The notes beneath the pieces were generated by a model. The model was not told the DNA's origin and ran no database searches. It saw only the letters and a program-made list of their open reading frames with translations. Both the position numbers and the translations under genes were made by a program. Shown piece by piece: positions 22,460-31,108 of a stretch of DNA of 33,824 nt (position 1 is its first letter; each line of letters begins with the position of its first letter). Source of the stretch: a virus; IMG/VR virus record IMGVR_UViG_3300031280_000010, positions 1 through 33,824 of that record; one strand, given 5' to 3'.

Positions 22460-22766
22460 AATTCTTAAAATATCGTTTACTGCTTATATTTTCATCTGGC
22501 TTGGTGATCCGGAAGAAATATTCGGATGGTATCAGCGATTGATCAAGGATTTGCCTATATGGTTATGGAAGCCTCTGGGTGGTTGTGTAAAGTGTTTTAC
22601 AGGACAGGTATGTTTGTGGTATTATATTATTGCTCATTATGAAAATTATAATATATTAAATCATGGATTTTTTATTGCCGGTGGTGTATTTCTTGCATGG
22701 CTTTACGAACTTATTTTTGCTATTATAAACAAATTAAAAGATCGCTATGAAACTACGAAAACTTGA
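22449..22766 (+). CDS. membrane protein with CVKCFTGQ motif (105 aa)
   Basis: Start taken at ATG 22449, which overlaps the preceding stop; an earlier frame extension to 22398 would lie wholly inside that gene. The protein has a first hydrophobic segment (ISFTAYIFIWLGD), LWKPLGGCVKCFTGQVCLWY with a CxxC pair, and a last one (FFIAGGVFLAWLYELIFAII) with a basic tail. Two or three membrane helices are likely. The G-C-x-x-C-F-x-G-Q pattern is one I have seen in prophage-encoded Bacteroidetes membrane proteins without function. A holin is possible but placement within tail genes argues otherwise. Confidence 0.6.
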   Translation: MLSEILKISFTAYIFIWLGDPEEIFGWYQRLIKDLPIWLWKPLGGCVKCFTGQVCLWYYIIAHYENYNILNHGFFIAGGVFLAWLYELIFAIINKLKDRYETTKT

Positions 22767-23253
22767 CTTTTCTAAAGATAAGTATTTTGAATGCGGAGGG
22801 CGTAAGTTCTATGTTCACGATACACTTTCTTTTGTGCGCTGGCGGGAGATGCAGCGTATAAATATGGAATTTGGTTATTCTGCCACGTTTATAGATATTT
22901 ATAATAATCTGGATAAAGCTGTTCAGGAATTTAATAAACACGAATATTTTAATATGGCAGTGATTATTAATAATATTCAAAATGGTATTATTCGTATTGA
23001 TAAGAAGGACGATCCGTCACAGAGGTTATGTGCTTTGTTTATCAATGAAGAAGGAGAAGATTTAACAATTATCAATGATGGAATAATACGTTCAAAGATT
23101 GACTGCTGGAATAAAGAACTCGATGCGTCCCCTTTTTTCTATTTGGCATCCAGTCTTGTCAACGGATGGATGTCAGCTTACGAGAAAATTTCCCGCAATG
23201 GTTTGACGACAATAGAAAGCGACCAAAACGAAAAGAAAGAGAAGACAGAATAA
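22747..23253 (+). CDS. tail assembly chaperone, upstream frame (gpG-like)
   Basis: A 168-aa protein sitting immediately before the tape measure gene, where siphophages encode the tail assembly chaperone. It overlaps a second open frame in the -1 phase, and a slippery heptamer TTTTTTC (23133-23139) lies in the correct phase (codons CCT TTT TTC). Termination in the 0-frame gives this shorter product, the lambda gpG equivalent; a fraction of ribosomes would shift and make a 218-aa gpGT-like fusion. The protein is alpha/beta with a helical middle (IYNNLDKAVQEFNKHEYFNM) and an acidic-basic tail. Chaperones coat the tape measure and recruit tail tube subunits. Confidence 0.8.
   Translation: MKLRKLDFSKDKYFECGGRKFYVHDTLSFVRWREMQRINMEFGYSATFIDIYNNLDKAVQEFNKHEYFNMAVIINNIQNGIIRIDKKDDPSQRLCALFINEEGEDLTIINDGIIRSKIDCWNKELDASPFFYLASSLVNGWMSAYEKISRNGLTTIESDQNEKKEKTE
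23133..23174 (+). promoter_or_regulatory. programmed -1 ribosomal frameshift signal
   Basis: T TTT TTC at 23133-23139 is a canonical X XXY YYZ slippery heptamer in the phase of the upstream frame. Five bases further on, GGCATCC (23145-23151) can pair with GGATGTC (23168-23174) in a 7-bp stem with one G-U pair and a 16-nt loop, a suitable stimulator distance. After slipping back one base, decoding continues from 23139 into the frame that ends at 23402. Confidence 0.8.
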
Positions 23254-23402
23254 AACATACAGCCGTTGAAATACGTGAACTTGAAAAATACTGGAGAGAA
23301 CTGATTTATAATGTTTGTGATAAAGACCCACAAAAGATGAGAGAGATTGTTAAGCTAAATGTATTTGAATTTTTTGATTATGTCAATGAAAAAATAAAGT
23401 GA
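23139..23402 (+). CDS. tail assembly chaperone, -1 frame extension (gpT-like part)
   Basis: The -1 frame is open from 23115 to its stop at 23402. Read after the slip, it adds 87 residues to the first 131 of the upstream frame: the C-terminal part is basic then helical (RKRPKRKEREDRIKHTAVEI, RELEKYWRELIYNVCDKDPQ, FEFFDYVNEKIK). A separate ATG at 23166 exists but no clear ribosome-binding site was seen, so frameshifting is the better explanation. In lambda-like phages the T part binds the tape measure protein or the tail tube. It ends two bases before the tape measure start. Confidence 0.77.
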   Translation, partial: LFGIQSCQRMDVSLRENFPQWFDDNRKRPKRKEREDRIKHTAVEIRELEKYWRELIYNVCDKDPQKMREIVKLNVFEFFDYVNEKIK

Positions 23403-23403
23403 T

Positions 23404-25527
23404 ATGACAGAAGTTGAATTAAGATTAGTTACCAAGAATCAAAGCGCTGTTAAGGGTGTCCGTGAACTTAATAATGAAGTCGAGAGACTTGGTAATACTC
23501 AAAAAAAACAACATCAGCGAGAAATGGGGCTTATTGCTGATACTGAAAAAGCATTGGATGATTTGAAAAATGCAAGACGTAAAGCATATACAATCGAAGA
23601 CATTGAAAAATATAATAAAAAGATTAAAGAGGCAGAGCTGACCTTGAAAGATTATGAGACTGCCGGTGTTAAAGCAGCAAAACAAACAGAGACACTTACA
23701 CAGTCGATAACTGAATGGGCTATAAAGATCGCAGGTACTACCGTTGTATTAAAAGTATTGAAAGATGCTATTCTTGCAACAACGACCGGAATAAATGCTA
23801 TGAATATCGCCGGAGTTGTATCTAAACAAGTGTTATATAATCTTGTCACAGGAACAGCAGATCTGACAAAAGGATTACAGCAAGTTATTGCCGCACAAAA
23901 AGAATTGAACCGTCTCCGTATAGATGATAAGATAGCTATGTTCGAAGCGAGCAAGGCGATGGTTGACTTTAGAAAATATTCCGTTGAAGCACATGACCAG
24001 ACAAAGACAGCCACAGAACGCATTAAGGCTTACGATAAAGCTATAGAAGCAAATAGCAAATCAATAAATATACAGATAAAAAGCACTCAGGAACAGATAT
24101 TAGCCTATGAAAAGATGCTTAAAGAGCAAGGTGATGACGAGAAAATAAAGATGAAACTTATTGATCTTTATATAGAACTGAACGAACTGGACGCCACGAG
24201 GTACAGGAGACTTAACGAAATGACCTCTATGCGTTCCGGTCTTATGAAGAAAGAACTCGAAGATCAGAAACAATACCATGAGGATTTACAAAAATTAATT
24301 GATGGTTATCTTACAAGCCTTTGGGATTTAAATAACGAGATTTCAATGATAAACCTTACCGGCTTAGATTTAAGATTAAAACAACTTGAGATAGCCAAAG
24401 ATAAAGAACTTAAAGAATGGGGCGATACAGAAGAAAGGAAATATCTTATAATAAAAAAATATAATCTTCTTATTGAAAAGGCTCAAAGAGATCATTTACA
24501 GGCATTAAAAGATGATCAGATAGCTATGGCCTATGGTGATCTTTATAATCCCGCCCTGTCGGGCACAGGATTGCTTGAAAGTGCATTAACCCCTGAAAAG
24601 ACAGATGTTCCGGAACACATGCGACTGAGAGTTAATAAAGCTTTTTATGATGCTCAGAAAAAAATGATAGATAAAGCTATTAAAGATACAAAAGATGCAG
24701 AAGATGAAGATTTAGAAAATAAGAGAAAACGTGTTGAGGCTGTTAAACAACTTATATATGAGCTTGCAAGTGTAGCTCAGGACATTGCTGATCAATCAGT
24801 AGATGATGCACAGAGACAGCGTGAAATACTTGATACCCGGATAGCAGAAGCACAAAGAGCAATGGATGCAGAGGTAGAACTTTATAAAGCCGGATATGCT
24901 TCTAATGTGGGTGCTAAAAAACAAGAAATAGAAAAACTTAAAGAACTCCGTGATCAGGCATTAAAAGACGAAGAACGAGCTATTGAACAAAAGAGAAAAA
25001 TAGATAATCTTGCACAAGTAAGTTCACTCGTGACGGCTTCAGCAGAGACTATTAAAGCATTTCCCGGCCCGCTGCTTCCTATTGCTATTGTCCTGATCGC
25101 TTTAATGTGGGGAGTATTTCTTGCATCGAAAGCAAGGGCAAGAGAGATAACAAAGCTTGCTGAGGGGGGTCGTGGAACGGTTAAGGGAAAATTACATTCC
25201 GAAGGTGGAGAACCATTTCTTTCACATGTAGAAGTTGAAGAAGGTGAGGACTGGGGAGTTCTTTCACGTGGAGCATCACGGAAATATGGGAAAGTATTTG
25301 CACGTATGGTTGATTCATTCAATAAGGATAAATTGATCATCCCAAAACAACCCGGAATAAGAAATATTATTAATCTTGACACATCATCGACAAACTCACG
25401 TCTTGAACGTGTTGAGGGACAATTGATAAAACTAAATCATTATTTCGGGGGACAGGAGTTTATGACAGATAATGGCCGGGTGGTTATATCACGCAAAGGT
25501 AATACGACAAGAATAATTAAAAAATGA
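23404..25527 (+). CDS. tail tape measure protein
   Basis: The 707-aa protein follows the chaperone gene at two bases, the usual position of the tape measure. It is dominated by long charged helices (LRLVTKNQSAVKGVRELNNE, LKDARRK-like heptads, ALKDEERAIEQKRKI) with a hydrophobic segment near residues 555-575 (LLPIAIVLIALMWGVFLAS), as is common. The C-terminal 130 residues are less helical (LAEGGRGTVKGKLHSEGGEP) and no lysozyme or peptidase motif is seen. The length suggests a tail of modest length, if about 0.15 nm per residue applies. Its Ser/Gly-rich C-terminus may contact the tail tip. Confidence 0.83.
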   Translation: MTEVELRLVTKNQSAVKGVRELNNEVERLGNTQKKQHQREMGLIADTEKALDDLKNARRKAYTIEDIEKYNKKIKEAELTLKDYETAGVKAAKQTETLTQSITEWAIKIAGTTVVLKVLKDAILATTTGINAMNIAGVVSKQVLYNLVTGTADLTKGLQQVIAAQKELNRLRIDDKIAMFEASKAMVDFRKYSVEAHDQTKTATERIKAYDKAIEANSKSINIQIKSTQEQILAYEKMLKEQGDDEKIKMKLIDLYIELNELDATRYRRLNEMTSMRSGLMKKELEDQKQYHEDLQKLIDGYLTSLWDLNNEISMINLTGLDLRLKQLEIAKDKELKEWGDTEERKYLIIKKYNLLIEKAQRDHLQALKDDQIAMAYGDLYNPALSGTGLLESALTPEKTDVPEHMRLRVNKAFYDAQKKMIDKAIKDTKDAEDEDLENKRKRVEAVKQLIYELASVAQDIADQSVDDAQRQREILDTRIAEAQRAMDAEVELYKAGYASNVGAKKQEIEKLKELRDQALKDEERAIEQKRKIDNLAQVSSLVTASAETIKAFPGPLLPIAIVLIALMWGVFLASKARAREITKLAEGGRGTVKGKLHSEGGEPFLSHVEVEEGEDWGVLSRGASRKYGKVFARMVDSFNKDKLIIPKQPGIRNIINLDTSSTNSRLERVEGQLIKLNHYFGGQEFMTDNGRVVISRKGNTTRIIKK

Positions 25528-27251
25528 TAATATATCGTCATTATATTACAACAGGATCAACAGAAACAGAGGTTTTCCCTTTGAATTTTCTTGAAACGCA
25601 GATTGTTGACGAGAAGCAGGATACACCGAGAAGATTCTATCGCAGGCCATTTTCCGGAACACTGACATTTGTCAATAATAACGGAGGAAATGATTTTGAC
25701 CTTTTATATGCCATAGAGCTTATTGCTCCATGTGATACTATTCTATTCCGGATTACACGTATGGGCGATGCTTACTGGAATGGGCAGTTTTCGACAACAG
25801 ACGGTGATTTTGACCTTGATAACTGTACATTTACGGTAACTCCGAAACTTATAGATGATTATATTGATATGCTCGATCTTGCAGATATACGATATAATAT
25901 ACTCGAAGTACCGACAATAGTTACTACAAAAGCATTTAAGGCGGGCATTTACGATATTGATTACACAAATAACCGATGGCTTGCCAGGCTTGCCGATAAT
26001 AATGTATTAGAATATCTTGCAAATTATATAAAACCGGGGGTGACAGTTTCAAGTGAATTTTTTACTGCTGCAGATAATCCTGCAACATTATACACAAATA
26101 AACTCCTTTATTTAACAATTGCACAAAAATCAGATATAAAAAATCCCGATGCATCAGATCCCGCAACAACAGCAATGTTATCGTGGAATGAGCTCATGGA
26201 TATTCTCTGGGGTATATTTCAGGTATGCTGGGATTATGATTCAGGTACAGATACTATAAACGTAGAACATATATCATGGTTCGCCGGCGGTGTCGGTATT
26301 GATTTAAGAACCCAGGAATTATGTGTTGCTACAAATAAATATAATTACCTGAAAGATAAAATGCCTAAATATGAAAAATGGCAATTTATAGAATCGGATG
26401 ATCTTAATTTTATTGGTGCTCCTATATGGTATGATTCAAAATGTGTTGATCCCGATCCAGACAGTAATGTCAAAAAAACAACTGTTAATGTAACAACAGA
26501 TTTAGAATATATAATTAATTATACGGATTCTATTTCTAATGAAGGGTTTGTTATTTTAGCTAATTATGAAAATGGGGGTAATTATTATGTATCACTTGAA
26601 GTAGGTGCATACGATGCGACTGTTGTGAAGTTAAATTGTCATCTTTCGATTGCTAATTTACATAACTACTATTTCCGGCACAACAGGGTCCTGATTGAGG
26701 GCTATATGAATGATGATCTTATAACATTCTGGACGGCACAAAAAATGAAACATCAGAAATGTTATGCTGTCATTTGCCCTGATACAGGATATGATCCTAC
26801 GGATGAGATAACAACGGAACTCGGAGAGACATATTTCGGAGGCGAAAAAGCTACGGTACAACGTGCTGCACTTAAGCCAAGCGGTGAAATGGATTTTGAT
26901 TTGCTTTACGGCCCGGAAGACAATGAAAACACAGGTGTTGAAACTGTTAAGGCTATATTTGTTAAACAGGAAGACACATGTGATTCGCTTTCTGCTACAT
27001 TAACAGAAGCTGCTGATGGGGCACTTGTTGTGCAATATCGTGAGAATATATATGATAGCCTGGATGTTTGGCAGTGCACAGGCGACTGGGAGACATGGAC
27101 AATACCACTTGGTTCTTATGATGATACATTTACATTTGCCACATGGTGTCAGGCAATACCGCCGGGAGGTTATTGTGTTATTGAAATAGATGCTACGGCA
27201 TTGGTTGGCTGGGAGATATATTTTAGTTATAATGATAATTGTACGTTATGA
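25524..27251 (+). CDS. distal tail / tail tip protein (575 aa)
   Basis: Starts in an ATGA overlap with the tape measure gene. The N-terminus (IIYRHYITTGSTETEVFPLN) and repeated beta strands (DTILFRITRMGDAYWNGQFS, CTFTVTPKLIDDYIDM) suit a tail tip hub or distal tail protein. Later parts are also beta-rich (YYVSLEVGAYDATVVKLNC) and Cys-containing. The C-terminal third (TWTIPLGSYDDTFTFATWC) may be a carbohydrate-binding module. The family is not recognised; function is taken from place after the tape measure and before other tail proteins. Confidence 0.62.
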   Translation: MIIYRHYITTGSTETEVFPLNFLETQIVDEKQDTPRRFYRRPFSGTLTFVNNNGGNDFDLLYAIELIAPCDTILFRITRMGDAYWNGQFSTTDGDFDLDNCTFTVTPKLIDDYIDMLDLADIRYNILEVPTIVTTKAFKAGIYDIDYTNNRWLARLADNNVLEYLANYIKPGVTVSSEFFTAADNPATLYTNKLLYLTIAQKSDIKNPDASDPATTAMLSWNELMDILWGIFQVCWDYDSGTDTINVEHISWFAGGVGIDLRTQELCVATNKYNYLKDKMPKYEKWQFIESDDLNFIGAPIWYDSKCVDPDPDSNVKKTTVNVTTDLEYIINYTDSISNEGFVILANYENGGNYYVSLEVGAYDATVVKLNCHLSIANLHNYYFRHNRVLIEGYMNDDLITFWTAQKMKHQKCYAVICPDTGYDPTDEITTELGETYFGGEKATVQRAALKPSGEMDFDLLYGPEDNENTGVETVKAIFVKQEDTCDSLSATLTEAADGALVVQYRENIYDSLDVWQCTGDWETWTIPLGSYDDTFTFATWCQAIPPGGYCVIEIDATALVGWEIYFSYNDNCTL

Positions 27252-28807
27252 AAACAATAAATACAGTATTACCTGTATATAACAAAATCGAGAAGCAATG
27301 TTATCGCAGGGCAAGAGATATTGCAGACGAGAAACATCCTGTACTTTGTCCCCGGTGGAGACTGCCTTCTATGCAATGGAACGTGGAAGCAGATGATCCG
27401 GGATGCTTATGTTCTATACGCCTTATTGATTTAGAAGAAAATGAATCAGAGATATTGCCACATAATTTTTTTAGTGGCGAGCGACAATTTAATTTTGATC
27501 ATGGTAATGTAACTAATGCAGGATATGATACTTTTGCTGATGCATCACCTTTTGGATTTACGGCAATAAAAACAACTGCTGCAGATGTCGATTATGTCTT
27601 CACGGATCCATTTGCAGTAACAAAAGGAGATTCATTTTTAGTAAGAACAGAATTAACATTAAATTCAGGCACTGCTCCACAGATATTTATTGTTGATAAT
27701 GCAGGTTCAGAAATAAGCAATATAGTTCGTCTCGAAACAGGTATTCCTTATCCTGCTACGGATTTCTATTTTTATGTTCTCACCGTTACTGATACAGATG
27801 CAGCAGCAAGATTACGATTTCGTAATAATGCTACAGAATTATCAAATTATTATGTAGAATTTGCCATATCTGATACTTGTGCTCCTTCTATTTATTCAGA
27901 TTTGACAGATGAATATTTTCAATATAAAGGAGGTATAACTGCCGGTTATGCTGGTATATTATCTTATTTGCCTTCCGGGATTTATTATCTTAAATTTACA
28001 ACAGTAAATGGATATGTTTATTATTCAGATATATTCAAAGTAGATTGTATTTATCCTAATCTGATAACAGGATGGGCGAATAGCGTAACTGTACCGTATG
28101 AGACATTTACTTCTTCCGGGGTAGAAATAACTTCGGCAATAGAAACAGGTATAGCAGGAAGGTGCCGAAGTTCTAATTATATTTCTGTTATAAAAGGTGA
28201 GAATATAAGAGTAATATTTTTTCTGACTTTAAATTCAGGCGTATTACCAACTGTTAGTTTATATGAAGCCGCATCTGGTATAACATCAGATTCAGAAACA
28301 GCAGTAGTGGGATTAAATGATATTACATTAACATCAACAAGAACAAGAACTACATATAGAATATTATTCTCTAATACAGCAGCCTCTAATTTTTCTACAT
28401 CAGATGTCCTTGTCATGCGTGAATATTCAGAAAAATATCTTAGAATTGATTTCTCAAATACTTGTGACATAGCGGATCTGCTTTATCAGGACGGTATAGT
28501 ACATACAGTTTGGTTTGAATCGGAGCCTATGGAATGTATTTTCCCTCAGGAAGAAGAAGGACAGAAAAACGGCGAAGGGAAATTTATACGAACATTTGTA
28601 CGGCAGGATAAGAAATATGTAGCTAAAACACTAAATATGCCCGATTATATGGTCGAAGTGTTTAACCGTATGAAACTACATGATACGGTAGAGATAACAG
28701 ACCTTGTTGGGGATGTTAATGATATTAACAACCTGGAAGTTGAACACGAATGGCTTGCTCCCGGCAAATACTATGCACGGATAACACTTACTTTTGATTA
28801 TGATTAA
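27248..28807 (+). CDS. tail protein with duplicated beta modules (519 aa)
   Basis: ATG 27248 overlaps the preceding stop (ATGA); a TTG at 27239 is less likely. After an N-terminal part similar in style to the prior tail protein, two homologous beta-sandwich-like modules appear, each with TLNSG-containing phrases: RTELTLNSGTAPQIFIVDN at about 134-152 and IFFLTLNSGVLPTVSLYE at about 323-340. They lie about 190 residues apart and look like carbohydrate-binding folds. The C-terminal part (WFESEPMECIFPQEEEGQKN, NNLEVEHEWLAPGKYYARI) is different, and may dock to the tail. Probably part of the tail tip or a receptor-binding assembly. Confidence 0.6.
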   Translation: MKTINTVLPVYNKIEKQCYRRARDIADEKHPVLCPRWRLPSMQWNVEADDPGCLCSIRLIDLEENESEILPHNFFSGERQFNFDHGNVTNAGYDTFADASPFGFTAIKTTAADVDYVFTDPFAVTKGDSFLVRTELTLNSGTAPQIFIVDNAGSEISNIVRLETGIPYPATDFYFYVLTVTDTDAAARLRFRNNATELSNYYVEFAISDTCAPSIYSDLTDEYFQYKGGITAGYAGILSYLPSGIYYLKFTTVNGYVYYSDIFKVDCIYPNLITGWANSVTVPYETFTSSGVEITSAIETGIAGRCRSSNYISVIKGENIRVIFFLTLNSGVLPTVSLYEAASGITSDSETAVVGLNDITLTSTRTRTTYRILFSNTAASNFSTSDVLVMREYSEKYLRIDFSNTCDIADLLYQDGIVHTVWFESEPMECIFPQEEEGQKNGEGKFIRTFVRQDKKYVAKTLNMPDYMVEVFNRMKLHDTVEITDLVGDVNDINNLEVEHEWLAPGKYYARITLTFDYD

Positions 28808-28819
28808 TAAACAAACAAC

Positions 28820-30178
28820 ATGAAAGCAGTATTATTAGCTTGCTGTGAAAATATAGAACCCGCACCATTACTTTTTAAATTATCAGAAAGTTTCAGTCCT
28901 GCTTTAATCAGGAATACCGAAGGTGATAATCTCTCTGAATCCGGGGATACTACTTTGTTAGTAATTACCAATATAGGAGCCGATTATGTGGAATTAAATG
29001 CATTACCGACCGATTTAATTTGCTCGACAGAGATATTGTGGTTTTTGATGTCTCTTGAAGATTTTAATGCAGGGGGCGTTGGTTATACCGGTGATTATAC
29101 AACACAGAAAAAAATTATTAGTTTCAATCTTCCTAATAACAGATTATATTTAAATACAGTAACTAATTTATCGATTGGAGAAAAAGTTTGTTTATATTCT
29201 CCTTTTGCGAATTATAAATTTTTACCCGGACAGACGGCGGCCGGGGTTATTAACAGTGCAGGAGCTCCGGCATGGAGAGATAAATATGTACAACCCGGTC
29301 CTGTTTGGTATGATACTGTTAATTCACGTTATATTATGTTGGTGAACGGACGCAGTACGATAGCCAATAAACTTCAAATCGGATGGGCGGTTTCAGATGA
29401 TTTGATAACGTGGACAATGCAGAATGGAGATGCACCGATTATATTAACTACAGATAAAGCATTTTTTGCTAACAATGTATTTGCTACTGGCGCACCTAAT
29501 TTTATAGATGATGATACTGTTGCTATTACAGTTTGTTGTTATGACGGAAGCAATAATGTACGTGGAGCAATTATATATTTTGATAAAGATATGTCTGGAT
29601 GGACATTACCGGATACAATTGCCTTTAATGATATACCCTGTTATGGCCCATCTTTAATTTATTTTGAAAATAAATGGCATTTAACTTTTCTTTCTATTAT
29701 TGGAGATATTTCTACAAGTAAATTTCCTCATTATACGAGTGATACTATTGATAGCGGGTATATATTAGAAGGTTATGTTTACGAGAATGAATGGGACGGT
29801 AATGATTCAATATTTTGCGAGGGCTATATGGCCGGGCATATAATGCTTGAAGAAGAAGGAGAATTATATTTAATCGGTTCCGGATATAGTAGATATACTA
29901 TGTCAGGCAATCGTGGCAATGGAGTGCATGGATTGTTTAAATATGATAAAACAGGAAACACATGGTATCCTCATAACACATTCCCCCCGGAAATTATTAA
30001 TCCTTTCTATTTTGCTGCCTTAGGACTTGATTATGATTGGGCAAGTGATCACTGTGGCGGATGTATTTCAATATTTAAAACAGATAATGGAAAATGTTAT
30101 TATTTTACAGCTATGAATAATGGTTCTGATACTTACCAGGTTGCTGCTCTTGAACTGATAAACAGAGCTTCTCCTTAA
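28820..30178 (+). CDS. tail-associated five-bladed beta-propeller, glycosidase-like
   Basis: Residues 150-450 show repeated propeller phrases of GH43/GH32-like enzymes: PGPVWYDTVNSRYIMLVNGR, WAVSDDLITWTMQNGDAP, YGPSLIYFENKWHLTFLSII, ELYLIGSGYSRYTMSGNRG and CYYFTAMNNGSDTYQVAAL. Such enzymes split furanosyl/pyranosyl bonds using acidic residues; aspartates are visible at VSDD and near EGYMAGH but the catalytic set cannot be assigned by eye. The N-terminal 130 residues look like a virion-attachment domain. The likely use is host capsule or polysaccharide binding or cleavage. It might also be a non-catalytic lectin. Confidence 0.7.
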   Translation: MKAVLLACCENIEPAPLLFKLSESFSPALIRNTEGDNLSESGDTTLLVITNIGADYVELNALPTDLICSTEILWFLMSLEDFNAGGVGYTGDYTTQKKIISFNLPNNRLYLNTVTNLSIGEKVCLYSPFANYKFLPGQTAAGVINSAGAPAWRDKYVQPGPVWYDTVNSRYIMLVNGRSTIANKLQIGWAVSDDLITWTMQNGDAPIILTTDKAFFANNVFATGAPNFIDDDTVAITVCCYDGSNNVRGAIIYFDKDMSGWTLPDTIAFNDIPCYGPSLIYFENKWHLTFLSIIGDISTSKFPHYTSDTIDSGYILEGYVYENEWDGNDSIFCEGYMAGHIMLEEEGELYLIGSGYSRYTMSGNRGNGVHGLFKYDKTGNTWYPHNTFPPEIINPFYFAALGLDYDWASDHCGGCISIFKTDNGKCYYFTAMNNGSDTYQVAALELINRASP

Positions 30179-30195
30179 ATATGAATAATAAAACA

Positions 30196-30234
30196 TTATG
30201 TTTATAACTTTTGAAATTATATAAAATATCTTTG
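30196..30234 (+). promoter_or_regulatory. possible Bacteroidetes-type promoter before the tail tube-like gene
   Basis: TATCTTTG at 30227-30234 matches TAnnTTTG. The upstream element at the expected distance is weak: TTATGTTTAT (30196-30205) is AT-rich but lacks TTG at the spacing of the two better promoters. The site lies in a 78-base gap, one of the longest here, before a likely abundant tail protein. Weaker than those at 9583 and 17536. Confidence 0.42.
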
Positions 30235-30256
30235 TTAAAACTAAATATAAATTGAT

Positions 30257-30814
30257 ATGTCAGTATTAGTTAATCCTACATGTCCCATAGATTGTGATTC
30301 TTCAATACCTTCAGCCGAGAGCAATGAATGTGCTCCCGAATGGCATTGGGGGGAGATTTCAAAACTTTATATAGGGCGTGCTGATAGTGCATCGTTTACA
30401 AACGTTGAACTGCTTGCAGAATGGACGGCTCGTCTTGATGATACAGGAACGGAGGCGGATGATATACGTACGTTTCCCGGCATAGGAGAATTACCGGAAC
30501 CGGAACAAACAGAAACAGAGATGTCGGGAGACAGGACAAGTTATTCGCCAAAACGTTTTAATCTTCTTTTCGATGTTGATGAGACAAATGATGTGAATTA
30601 TAATTTTCTCCTGACTGCCGGTTGTAACCTCAAGGTCAAGTTCTGGTATGAGACACATGACGGACTTCTTTACGGTGGCAATGACGGTATTGAAGGAACG
30701 CTAAAAGCTACACATCCGATACCACGTGGTAAGCGTGATCAGGTATTGATTAAATTGTCACTCAAATGGGATTCACAGTTTGATCCGCTTCGTTGTGCAT
30801 CACCAATGGCTTAA
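30257..30814 (+). CDS. putative major tail (tube) protein
   Basis: The 185-aa protein is Cys-rich at the start (NPTCPIDCDSSIPSAESNEC) and then beta-rich: WGEISKLYIGRADSASFTNV, SYSPKRFNLLFDVDETNDVN, YNFLLTAGCNLKVKFWYETH and QVLIKLSLKWDSQFDPLRC. A single small beta domain with loop, and a likely promoter just upstream, fit a tail tube subunit. The normal site between the tail terminator and chaperone holds none, so the major tail protein is probably this one, moved downstream. Alternatives are a minor tail or decoration protein. Confidence 0.55.
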   Translation: MSVLVNPTCPIDCDSSIPSAESNECAPEWHWGEISKLYIGRADSASFTNVELLAEWTARLDDTGTEADDIRTFPGIGELPEPEQTETEMSGDRTSYSPKRFNLLFDVDETNDVNYNFLLTAGCNLKVKFWYETHDGLLYGGNDGIEGTLKATHPIPRGKRDQVLIKLSLKWDSQFDPLRCASPMA

Positions 30815-30832
30815 TAATTAAATTATAAAAAA

Positions 30833-31108
30833 ATGGGAAGAATACAAAATTCAGATTGCCAGATAATGGGAGCGACATTTTTCGAAAAACTTGCCAGTTG
30901 TGCAAGGATAGACCCTGTTACTGAAGAAATATATATGAACACTGTCTGTTATTATGTAGATTGTGAAGATGCTGAGTCGCCTTTTACCTGTGATATGAAT
31001 ATCACAGACCATGAACAGTGGTGTGCCGATAATTTCTTCACTACCGATAGTTGTGGACATGTTGCATTGAAATTGAATGTTTGTGAAAAACTTCAAGATG
31101 TAATCTGA
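30833..31108 (+). CDS. small Cys-rich protein, tail-associated (91 aa)
   Basis: Eight Cys in 91 residues (positions 9, 23, 39, 44, 53, 64, 73, 82) and an acidic composition (VCYYVDCEDAESPFTCDMNI, CADNFFTTDSCG) mark this small protein. It follows the tail tube-like gene by 18 bases and shares its Cys habit. The spacing suits disulfides outside the cell or a metal cluster. No signal peptide; if extracellular, it would be as a virion part. Family unknown. Confidence 0.55.
   Translation: MGRIQNSDCQIMGATFFEKLASCARIDPVTEEIYMNTVCYYVDCEDAESPFTCDMNITDHEQWCADNFFTTDSCGHVALKLNVCEKLQDVI

Noticed and set aside
23185-23191. AAAATTT as an alternative slippery heptamer
   Set aside because: Its phase does not match codons of the upstream frame, so tandem slippage would not lead into the -1 frame; TTTTTTC at 23133 does.
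24954-25382. 142-aa open frame on the - strand
   Set aside because: It is antisense to the tape measure gene and has low-complexity Ser/Arg composition typical of a shadow frame.
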